From Hymenolepis diminuta (taxonomy: Eukaryota; Platyhelminthes; Cestoda; Cyclophyllidea; Hymenolepididae), in contig CAADRB010000063.1 in the NCBI GenBank assembly GCA_900708905.1, positions 397,477 to 461,476 of the forward strand: a DNA stretch of 64,000 nt, written 5' to 3'. This document shows positions 12,401-17,896 of the stretch, in pieces (the first letter of the stretch is position 1; the number at the start of each line of letters is the position of its first letter). The notes under the pieces were generated by a model. It saw nothing but the letters and a program-made list of their open reading frames with translations, was not told the origin of the DNA and did not search any database. The translations under genes were made by a program, and so were the position numbers.

Positions 12401-15400
12401 GGTTGGTGATGACGCTCCCATATCTATCTACAATTACTCAAGCGGTTGCTTCAGTGCTCCACATGATTCCTCCACACTTCAACGGTCACACAGTTCCATT
12501 CGCTCATCTCGCCGTGGAACGCTCAAACGAAGTTCAGCAAAGAGCTTCAATCGTCCAAAGCTCTTCTCCAATGTTCGGGGATCTGAGGGTCGAAGAGTTG
12601 GAAAGCATCTATTGACCTGCCTTGGAGTTGTGTCCCCAAGACCTCTGACTCTTCTTCTCCCTCTGGCACCCAAAGGAAGTCTCTCTGACTGGATGGAGGA
12701 GATGAAGAGCTCCTACGAAGTAGAAGGAGTTTATTCCGTTCATCAAAGCACACTCACGAGTATAGTTCATCAAGTTTCCACTGCTATTGCTTATCTTCAC
12801 CAAGTTCGTATCGTTTATCGGGATCTCAAGCCGGATAATATCCTAGTCTGGCGAATGCCACCTCCTATCACTCTCAGCTCAAATATGTTTGCTCCTGGAA
12901 CACTTCGGGATTCGTACCCTGTGCGATCGAATAACTTCACATCAGAAGTTCACGTTGTTTTAAGTGATTTTGGTGTTAGCCGTTGGAGAGCGAGCTTGGA
13001 TGGGTGTCGTGGATATGTTGGAACTCCTGGCTTTATGGCTCCTGAAGTTTTAGCTAGCTTGGGCGAGGAGACTTATACTCACAAGGTACTCTGTACTTTC
13101 AGTTCTTTATATACATATTTTTTAAATGCTAATTTGTTTCTAGGTGGACATATACGGTCTGGGCATCCTGATGGCTAGTATTGCTACGTTTCAATTACCC
13201 TATCATGGATTCACAAATCTGCGTTTTCAGCTTAATCAGCATATTCTATCTGGAGGTCGACCCGATATTCCAGCAAAGGTATGTCAGAGTTGGGTTACGA
13301 ATTCATAGGTCTTTTTTGTTGTTGAGGAAAGGAAAGTCCTTTATATAAATTACTTCATTTGTTATCAATTCACTGGCTTATTTCACATGTTATTCTTTAG
13401 ATATTTATTGTCCTCGACAGAAGAAAGTATTTGGACATCGGAAACCATGACTCAGTTAAATATAAGGTTAAGAGGGGGAGATTTGATAGAAATTGAGAAT
13501 AAAGTCAAGACATTAATATGTCTTTATTTAATTTTCTGGTTCAGCTTATGCACTTTTTCACCTCTTGATTTTCTAATTTTTTAAATTTGTCTCCTAGCTT
13601 CCTGAGTAAATTTAAATCCAGTGAATATTATGATTTCAGTAATGTCTTCTAGTAACTAAGACAACTAGGGCTATCTTGGTTGTAGCATAGTGGAGCTCAC
13701 CAGAGTTCAGTCAGGGTGTATTTCAGTACTTCTACCGTATTGATTTACTATTTATATTTCATAGCATGGCTAAAACCTTATCCTCTCTATTAATAATTCT
13801 AATGTGTCCAAAGTTTAAAGCCTAATAGATTACCTAATAAGTTAAGTAAATGTTAGGAATAATAGAGGTTTCTTTTTTTACAAATGGTTTGCAGATAGCC
13901 GACCTAGATTGAGGTTACTTAGTGATTCTAATATCATAGACAGAGTAGAGCGCAAAATCAGTTAACAGTAAGGACCTGTTAGCGGAGACACCATCAGTTG
14001 GCATGGTTAGCTATACTGTCAAATTTATTGCCATTCCAACTTCGAAGATCTTTTCCATAGCACAATATAGGAGAGGGCAAAGTTGTAACAATTCTTGCTA
14101 CGTTTAAAGTAAGGATGTGGGTGTTCGGCAGTTAGTTTGCTGAATTCTTATGCGGTTAGGAAAAAGAAATTGAGGGTTAAGGTAAAGATGCAGAGTTCTG
14201 AAACAGAACTTATGGAACAGTGGCATGATAGTTAACGTGCTCGTTCGTGTAATGTGAAGTCATTAGTTAAATACGACTGATAAATGGATTCCAGAATTCG
14301 AGTTTCTCGCCAGAAATCTTTGTGTTGCCTTTCCTCTATTTAAATTAAGTGTTAGAAAACGTATTCCTTATTAGGAGTGTGCATTTTTTTCTCTTTTGGA
14401 GAACGCGGGAAAATCGGTAGGCTATTTAAAAAATGCCTGACAGTGTATGAATTTCAGAGCCACTACAACATTTCTGTTTTAGATCAAAGCACATTGCTCT
14501 CTGCCATATCTGGACCTCATGAGTCTCTGCTGGTCTCAGGAACCTCAACACCGTCCGGAAGCCTCATCTATCGTTAAGGTCACCCAGAATGCTCTCCCAT
14601 CACCTCAGCTGTCAATTTCCACTTCCGACGTTCTTCTGGAATGTGGATATCGTCGATGCTTTAGACAGGTACGTTTGCCGATGACAGTTGACACAGAGTT
14701 CGGCCAAATTCACAGTGTTATACGCGTTGATGCTGTTGAGGTGGTAACTTGTGCTGTGATAGGTTAGTTGCTGTTTATGAGGATATAAGTAGTTTGCATC
14801 CATTTGAATTTGAGAAACGATGTTTTGTTTTTCAGATTTAGAGGATCATATTTGGATTGGTGGCTACAGCTCTCAAACAGATTCTGGGGATCTTGACATT
14901 AGTGGGGATGCTTTCTTCTCGCGATCAACGTCCAGCGATCGTATTGGGCGACTCTTTGTTCTGACAGAAAATGAAAATGCGTTCCACTGTGTTCTTGTCT
15001 GTTCATGGTGCCCTCGACATGAAGATTGTGATCATTTACCGAAACCAGCTCCCCTTCCTCTGAATTTGCATGATGGAGGATATCCTGTTGCTATGACTAT
15101 GGACAGTGGCGATCGTCTGTGGTGCGTGGACTCCGTTGGCAGATTAATGATTTTCAGGTTAGTTTTATCGGTTAATTTAAGAAACTCGACTTCTTCCTGT
15201 TTGAGTCATTTCATTTATTCTAAACCCTTTTATTTGCATGGCGTCGGTGTTGTGATCAACCCACATTTCTATCATTTTACCAAATGATTGTTTCTTTACA
15301 TTTTCTGTTTAGTATATCGACGCTGTCTCTCTTAGCCAGTATCTCTTTGTTGAAAGGATACTCTAGTCCCATTGACGGTGACTGCATTTGCATGTTCCCT

Positions 15401-17580
15401 GTTGATGACTGCACAATGGTCCTTAGTTTCTCCACTGGTTGGATATGCTCTGTTCATCTGACACCAGAATCTCCTGACTCTGCATCAGCAATCCTCATGC
15501 CATGGTCTTTGAACACACTCCGACAAAACAGACGTGTTAAACAACCCCCAGGTTCATGTCTCTATCTCTGTGGTGCAAGGGTTTCTGAAAGGCAAGTGAA
15601 AGATTTTAAAATGAAAGGTCACTATTTGCTTATTTCGTTTCAATAACAAATTTTTTGCGGCTTCAGTTTTATCTGGTTGGGTGGAACTTCTGATAACTTG
15701 ACGGAATTTCAGCGACTACCGAATACAGAATCTTGGCAACAAACTTCCGCATGGAAAGCCTCCATATCAACCAACTCAGAAACTGTGCCGTTGTCATTGA
15801 CAAAAAAGAAGCCATCAGCTGTACCGCACAGTTGTGGACGCCTTTGCGATAAATCGCCAACTGTCACTTGCATTACTACAAGTTGGAGTGGAGGTGGTGA
15901 TGAGGGATATTCGCAGAGGGTTTGGACTTACTCTTATCCAGGTAGCAATTGGTTGTCTTTATTTGTTACAATCCCTTTTTATTTATTCACTTAATTCTCA
16001 AATGGACATATTTATTAATGGATCATTTGTCGATGTTTCTTTTAGAACCGTTTTAGTGGCGTTGTATTTATTACTAGATATTTGAGGTTTGTACCAGTGG
16101 TTTATATAGGTAAGCAACAGCATAGAAATAAATAATTTCTGTCGCAGTGAACAGCAGTTGACGCATTCAGTGATACACATTCAGTGAGCGGAATGACCAG
16201 AGGTGCCGAGCAAGTCAGGCGAGTAAGGGGAGTGATAGAATTTGAGTTTCTCACCAAAGAGGCACCATTGTGCTACTCCTCTACCCAGAATGAGTGTTTG
16301 GGAGTTATTATTATTATAAAAATAATTTCTCATGTCATTAGGAATTTCTTCCTTAGCAGAAGATTATACAAAATTTGATGAAAATATTCTACTGCTTAAG
16401 GGAGTCAGTTGCAAAATATAGAAAATAACTTCCTTAGATAGCCTTTACAGTCTTTTAAGAACTTCATCTCGAATGAGAATTAAATAACACAGAGACTGGC
16501 TTCAATAGTCGCATTAGAGGGTAACAATGAAGACATTCACTCGGTTGATATCTTGTTGACGGCAAAAGCGCCATGAGTATATGAAGGAAGTTCAACATGC
16601 GGGAAATTGATAACAGTGAAGGTAGTTACCGCAATAGTGTTGTATTTAAAATGGTTATTTTAATAGTTTCGCACTATTAACTAACCGAAAACTTGGGTTG
16701 ACTAAAGACTGATATCAGCGTTTAATCACCAGCCATTCAAACACAAGTTGGGAGAGAAATTGAATGTGTACATGTAATTTGTTCGGCATAATAGTGAAAT
16801 TGAAAATATGTCTAGCCTAAGGTCAATCAAAGTGTTCATATTTGCCGAAGTAGACTGTGGTATAAAGTGCGGGATCGAATATCCGACTCATTTTTATTTG
16901 AATTTTTGACTGTTTTTGATATCCTTATTATCATTATGAGATAATGATTCAATCTTCGATTGCTTTTAGCTGGAGAAATTACTTGTTGGTCAGTTCGGAC
17001 CCGGACTCCACTGCAATCCATCAAAATAGACATTGATGGCGGAAACCTTCAATTTCACGACACCAGAACCACTGCTTTTCCTAACATCAGTATGAAAATA
17101 ATTATGATACTTTAGTCCTAAAAACGTTTTGAATATCGTCTTTATTCCTTCATTTCAGTTTCTTCGATCGGAAGTGTTGAACAACTTCTCTGGACCGCCG
17201 AGCATGGTATTCTTTTGGCGGGTACTTCACGAGGTGCGCTACTCAAAATTATTTGGCCGATTTATGATGATCAAACCTCTACCAACAGCGATGTAGATGA
17301 TGAAAATTTCTCAGATTTGTCTTCTCTTTCACCTGGAAGATCGGCATTCAACCGGCCAATCACGGCTCGAGTTTTGAGACTACATAGTGGACCTGCTGAG
17401 CGGTGTTTCAATCTCCTTTCTGAGCATCGGAGTCTGGGATGGGGATTTGTGCACCCACTTCACAGGTGCCTTGAAGATGCTGCTCGAAGCGATATCGCAA
17501 ATTATGAATGTGGATACTTCCTTGTCTCCCTGCTACCAGAAGATGACGATTTTAATCTGGGCTGTGATATTAAAGATTAG
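93..17580 (+). CDS. Lrrk: LRRK1-like Roco protein kinase, 3' part (28 exons, 5' end outside window)
   Basis: Multidomain Roco kinase, expected to be a cytosolic signalling protein with GTP-binding and Ser/Thr kinase activity. The exons, listed separately below, join in phase to 2546 residues. Order in the visible product: leucine-rich repeats about 100-585; ROC GTPase about 590-800 with P-loop GSRGVGKTS and a THND guanine-specificity motif; COR about 800-1500; kinase about 1575-2010 with LGRGAFGSV, VKIC lysine, YRDLKPDN, DFG and APE; WD40-like tail to the end. Family-level matches point to LRRK1 and not LRRK2: a SVEF.VWD segment in ROC, a YVVVW strand, a C-P/H-rich linker before the kinase, and ILVW after the catalytic loop. 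Oddities: the ROC switch-II position reads WDFKTPSG and not DxxG; there are Ser/Arg-rich inserts inside the kinase N-lobe; the magnesium motif is DFG where mammalian LRRKs have DYG. The region before the LRRs (ankyrin in LRRK1) lies outside the window. No AATAAA is obvious just after the stop. Confidence 0.9.
498..654 (+). CDS. Lrrk: Lrrk exon b: LRR
   Basis: Acceptor CTGTTTAG, donor TTCG|GTAAAC, exits in phase 1. Contains LRR units with ELDLSRNSI and LTRLDLSNNLL. The preceding intron is 63 nt. Confidence 0.85.
730..950 (+). CDS. Lrrk: Lrrk exon c: LRR
   Basis: Acceptor TTTTAATCTAG, donor AGT|GTAATG. Enters in phase 1 and leaves in phase 0. LRR cores LSTLRLCDNKL and LQCLDLSANLI are visible. 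The donor was chosen because only it keeps the next exon in frame. Confidence 0.85.
1019..1497 (+). CDS. Lrrk: Lrrk exon d: LRR
   Basis: Acceptor CTGCTTTAG, donor AAAA|GTGAGT, exits in phase 2. It carries LRR units with LLHLWLQRNRL, LTSLDVSGNQL and LVHLDLSNNQI, separated by a Ser/Asn-rich insert of about 40 residues. Confidence 0.85.
1498..2848 (+). other. Long Lrrk intron (1.35 kb)
   Basis: Non-coding between LRR exons. It contains a short perfect inverted repeat, ACATCTAG (2242-2249) with CTAGATGT (2257-2264). A stretch near 2470-2525 resembles the 3' part of the SINE-like repeat seen at 14215-14345 and 16140-16325. The open frames inside (for example 2011-2223) have no splice or family support. 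Confidence 0.6.
2849..2972 (+). CDS. Lrrk: Lrrk exon e: LRR
   Basis: Strong acceptor TTTTTTCTCCAG and donor TCC|GTAAGT. Enters in phase 2 and exits in phase 0. LRR core LLHLNLRNNKI. Confidence 0.9.
3045..3200 (+). CDS. Lrrk: Lrrk exon f: LRR
   Basis: 52 codons, phase 0 at both ends. Acceptor TATCGTTTAG, donor GAG|GTAAGT. Two LRR units are visible: LSSLDLSGN and LSSLELDGCSGL. Confidence 0.9.
3275..3552 (+). CDS. Lrrk: Lrrk exon g: last LRR and linker to ROC
   Basis: Acceptor TCGTCATTCAG, donor AAAAG|GTTAGT, exits in phase 2. It begins with the final repeat (LPPDLWRLSKLKSLTL), followed by a Gln/Arg-rich helix and a Ser-rich linker, then EHLKSLSKR leading to the ROC domain. LRRK1 has the same layout of a helix after the LRRs. 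Confidence 0.85.
3553..4528 (+). other. Long Lrrk intron (976 nt)
   Basis: AT-rich intron separating the LRR and ROC exons. I see no recognisable repeat or coding segment in it. The small open frame 3583-3783 looks like chance. Confidence 0.6.
4529..4916 (+). CDS. Lrrk: Lrrk exon h: ROC GTPase domain, P-loop
   Basis: Acceptor TTTCATATTTAG, donor CAG|GTGAGC. Enters in phase 2, exits in phase 0. Encodes the start of ROC: VRLMLIGSRGVGKTSLL is a clean P-loop. Later ESVEFSVWDF aligns with the strand that ends in the DxxG motif in the family, but the glycine is absent (DFKT). A hydrophobic IYVVVWK strand follows, as in LRRK1. Confidence 0.92.
4994..5249 (+). CDS. Lrrk: Lrrk exon i: ROC C-terminal half
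   Basis: Acceptor GTTTGAATAG, donor CCT|T then GTAAGA, exits in phase 1. VVLVTTHND matches the THxD form of the guanine-specificity motif typical of Roco proteins. The rest is the ROC C-terminal helices. Confidence 0.88.
5320..5536 (+). CDS. Lrrk: Lrrk exon j: ROC-COR junction
   Basis: Acceptor TTTGTATTTCAG. Enters in phase 1 and exits in phase 2. It begins FRKPLIGTKYEPNRQRLL and runs into COR (LEDFVQVLQFGF). The only donor that restores the next frame is TTGCG|GTATTT at 5537. Confidence 0.8.
5556..5770 (+). CDS. Lrrk: Lrrk exon k: COR
   Basis: The acceptor is either TTTCAG at 5550-5555 (19-nt intron) or ATTCCAG ending at 5597 (61-nt intron). Both keep the frame and differ by 14 residues. 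The conserved COR block ALTFLHEAGHLLYFPN and LDPLWLCDLL follows, matching the family pattern of helix, LLHF, then WL. Donor GCAG|GTATAT, exit phase 1. Confidence 0.8.
5835..6109 (+). CDS. Lrrk: Lrrk exon l: COR
   Basis: Acceptor TTTTTTTCCAG, donor CAG|GTAAGT, phase 1 to 0. Shows the COR block GKFELAAPL followed by LVPALLP, matching the KFEIALPV..LLPHLLP pattern of LRRK1. Confidence 0.9.
6165..6700 (+). CDS. Lrrk: Lrrk exon m: COR with Ser-rich insert
   Basis: Acceptor CAATTTTAG, donor TGTGG|GTACGT, exit phase 2. The first two thirds are a Ser/Pro/Arg-rich, probably disordered insert (ESSISSTESPNAPSRRPS). The end is conserved COR: VYALSYVPTGFWTRLITRLL, like the SFVPVGFWQRFIARML of LRRK1. Confidence 0.9.
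6701..8010 (+). other. Long Lrrk intron (1.3 kb) with an antisense open frame
   Basis: No repeat I recognise. An unusually long open frame of 131 codons lies on the minus strand at 7324-7719. It is treated separately. Confidence 0.6.
7324..7719 (-). CDS. Unidentified antisense open frame inside Lrrk intron
   Basis: 131 codons from an ATG, on the strand opposite Lrrk and wholly inside one intron. The C-terminal third looks protein-like (Glu/Ser-rich, ESWPHDEILIDMIESG), while the middle is Lys/Phe-rich. I recognise no domain, no signal peptide and no membrane segment. No partner exon was found. It could be a nested gene, an old pseudogene fragment or chance. Confidence 0.2.
   Translation of the reverse strand: MEMSLWKSVSHSFNRNKGECLENTVINVRQNTKASPSGDINANRMSELSYCCKKQIKKTTQRFHFMQILTTLVFFKEKSFTLQIPESWPHDEILIDMIESGEASSQSANESSLPTIISSNIERCGPVRTLL
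8011..8209 (+). CDS. Lrrk: Lrrk exon n: COR C-terminal subdomain
   Basis: Acceptor TATTCCATAG, donor GCT|GTGAGT, phase 2 to 0. Encodes CGWSLSRMGIQLTLAGG and a following beta-rich stretch, corresponding to the COR-B strand region (YWQEGLLVTFDGG in LRRK1). Confidence 0.88.
8286..8553 (+). CDS. Lrrk: Lrrk exon o: COR C-terminal subdomain
   Basis: Acceptor TTACTTTTCAG, donor TTCG|GTAAGT, exit phase 1. Acidic and variable, with two tryptophan/leucine blocks. Part of this exon is duplicated in decayed form at 29650-29815. Confidence 0.85.
9033..9064 (+). repeat. Mariner 5' terminal inverted repeat
   Basis: Begins TCAGGTTGTAACAGAAGTTC and pairs with the repeat at 10208-10239, with only a couple of mismatches. 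Confidence 0.9.
10208..10239 (-). repeat. Mariner 3' terminal inverted repeat
   Basis: Its reverse complement begins TCAGGTTGTAATAGAAGTTC. It is followed directly by TA, the expected target-site dinucleotide. Confidence 0.9.
10301..10458 (+). CDS. Lrrk: Lrrk exon p: COR end
   Basis: Acceptor TTGTTCACTTGCAG, donor AAA|GTAAGT, phase 1 to 0. It ends with the helix DRRILTQILTK that leads into the COR-kinase linker. Confidence 0.88.
10532..10674 (+). CDS. Lrrk: Lrrk exon q: COR-kinase linker
   Basis: Acceptor CCTCTTTTCTTTAG, donor CTTAG|GTAGAT, exit phase 2. IVHHIDCLLEDWYPDL and LVHRVIPCTDC match the family block 'V..IN.L...WFP.L' and the PCPVC motif of LRRK1. Confidence 0.9.
10718..10828 (+). 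CDS. Lrrk: Lrrk exon r: pre-kinase linker
   Basis: Acceptor TTTCGATTTTTAG, donor AATCC|GTATGC. Enters and leaves in phase 2. Acidic helix with no motif of its own. The junction is supported by frame on both sides and by a decayed copy of the same region at 28490-29445. Confidence 0.8.
10903..11230 (+). CDS. Lrrk: Lrrk exon s: kinase glycine-rich loop
   Basis: Acceptor TTTACATTCCAG. CPVHSHTTC resembles the CPRHPDLP linker of LRRK1. The kinase then begins, with the ATP-binding loop LGRGAFGSVF. The donor is ambiguous: GTGGTGGTT offers three GT sites three bases apart (exon end 11227, 11230 or 11233), all in frame. The end given is the middle option. Confidence 0.85.
11304..11543 (+). CDS. Lrrk: Lrrk exon t: kinase beta-3 lysine and insert
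   Basis: Acceptor TGATTTATTTAG, donor CAG|GTCAGT, 80 codons, phase 0. PVGVKIC supplies the ATP-anchoring lysine. It is followed by a long acidic/Ser-rich insert before helix C, longer than in mammalian LRRKs. Confidence 0.88.
11544..12368 (+). other. Lrrk intron (825 nt)
   Basis: AT-rich. A stretch near 11790-11860 weakly resembles the LTR-like sequence flanking the gypsy remnant (TATTAACATTTTATG against TATTAACTTTTACTT), possibly a degraded solo LTR. No coding segment was found. Confidence 0.4.
12369..13085 (+). CDS. Lrrk: Lrrk exon u: kinase catalytic core
   Basis: The largest exon, 239 codons, phase 0 at both ends. Acceptor TTCCATTTAG, donor CACAAG|GTACTC. ELRSELAVL supplies the helix C glutamate. 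A Ser/Arg-rich insert of about 60 residues precedes LTLLLPLAPKGSL. The catalytic loop YRDLKPDNILVW, the metal motif SDFGVSRW and the activation-segment end GTPGFMAPEV are all intact. This indicates a catalytically competent kinase. Confidence 0.95.
13144..13278 (+). CDS. Lrrk: Lrrk exon v: kinase C-lobe
   Basis: 45 codons, phase 0. Acceptor TTTGTTTCTAG, donor AAG|GTATGT. VDIYGLGILM is the conserved helix F segment (VDxxSxGxxL in kinases). Confidence 0.9.
13279..14482 (+). other. Lrrk intron (1.2 kb) with SINE-like repeat
   Basis: Non-coding. It contains the tRNA-derived SINE-like copy at about 14215-14345, and upstream a GC-richer, possibly repeat-derived stretch (13660-14200) that I cannot classify. 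Confidence 0.6.
14215..14345 (+). repeat. tRNA-derived SINE-like element, degenerate
   Basis: The stretch TAGTTAACGTGCTCG (14229-14243) resembles a tRNA gene A box in context, and TTAGTTAAATACG (14263-14275) sits at the spacing of a degenerate B box (GGTTCRANTCC). After it comes the segment AGAATTCGAGTTTCTCGCC, shared with 16227-16290. A tRNA-like head followed by an unrelated body is the usual SINE structure. The copy is too mutated to be a working tRNA gene. Confidence 0.55.
14483..14762 (+). CDS. Lrrk: Lrrk exon w: kinase end and start of WD40-like domain
   Basis: Acceptor TTTCTGTTTTAG, donor ATAG|GTTAGT, exit phase 1. CWSQEPQHRPEASSIV is the kinase helix H/I signature (CW...P..RP). The exon then enters the C-terminal beta-propeller-like region with VVTCAVI. 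Confidence 0.92.
14836..15157 (+). CDS. Lrrk: Lrrk exon x: WD40-like
   Basis: Acceptor TGTTTTTCAG, donor TTCAG|GTTAGT, phase 1 to 2. Blade-like strands HIWIGGYSS and DRLWCVDSVGRLMIF mark propeller repeats. Confidence 0.9.
15313..15591 (+). CDS. Lrrk: Lrrk exon y: WD40-like, with GC donor
   Basis: Acceptor TTTTCTGTTTAG, phase 2. The donor is GAAAG|GCAAGT, a GC-AG intron. The nearby GT (GTGAAAG at 15596) would put the next exon out of frame and hit a stop. DDCTMVLSFSTGWICSV is a propeller strand pair. Confidence 0.85.
15667..15941 (+). CDS. Lrrk: Lrrk exon z: WD40-like
   Basis: Acceptor TTTTTTGCGGCTTCAG, donor TATCCAG|GTAGCA, phase 2 to 1. It begins with SFIWLGG, continues through a Ser/Thr-rich loop and ends near VTCITTSW. 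Confidence 0.8.
15942..16969 (+). other. Lrrk intron (1.0 kb) with SINE-like repeat
   Basis: Non-coding. Contains a second SINE-like copy at about 16140-16325. The remaining part is AT-rich without visible features. Confidence 0.6.
16140..16325 (+). repeat. SINE-like repeat, second copy (3' body)
   Basis: Shares with the copy at 14215-14345 the run AGAATTTGAGTTTCTCACC, followed by a TGTGCTACTCCTCTACCC-like tail. The tRNA-like head is not recognisable, so this is a truncated or older copy. Confidence 0.45.
16970..17089 (+). CDS. Lrrk: Lrrk exon aa: WD40-like
   Basis: Acceptor CGATTGCTTTTAG, donor AACATCA|GTATGA, phase 1 to 1. GEITCWSVRTRTPLQSI is a clear propeller blade. This exon has no counterpart in the decayed copies downstream. 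Confidence 0.88.
17159..17580 (+). CDS. Lrrk: Lrrk exon bb: terminal exon
   Basis: Acceptor CTTCATTTCAG, phase 1, stop TAG at 17578-17580. The blade QLLWTAEHGILLAGTSRGALLKI is followed by an acidic loop and a last strand, CGYFLVSLLPEDDDF. Two decayed copies of this exon lie downstream (33200-33547 and 37505-37806). Confidence 0.92.
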
Positions 17581-17868
17581 AACTATATTTGTACAGAGAA
17601 AGAGAAATCATTATTTAAATTGTGGTGCTATTTGATTAATTTTTAAAAAATTATTATGGAACTCTTTGCTTTGTACCGAGTCGAAGTTTATTATAATCTT
17701 TAATTACTTTTTCAATTTTCGATAACAGTATGATTTCATATCATCTAAATTCAGATTTAGATTATTAATGGTTGGAAAAAGAACTAATTAACGAGAGATC
17801 ATGATAGATCTCCGTGATGTCTAATTTTCTTCGTTCTGGCCACATGATAAACTTTATTTGGAACAGAA

Positions 17869-17896
17869 TAGCAGGCGGCTTGGAAACCGCCTGCTA
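17869..17896. repeat. Perfect 10-bp hairpin
   Basis: TAGCAGGCGG and CCGCCTGCTA are separated by 8 nt. It lies about 290 nt after the Lrrk stop codon and is strikingly GC-rich for this region. It could be a 3' UTR structure or part of an unclassified repeat. Confidence 0.6.

Noticed and set aside
14221..14290. tRNA gene
   Set aside because: The A- and B-box-like motifs are too degenerate and the cloverleaf cannot be completed. Explained better as a SINE head.
15596..15602. GT donor GTGAAAG for the exon ending near 15591
   Set aside because: It shifts the next exon out of frame into a stop, whereas the GC donor keeps the reading frame.
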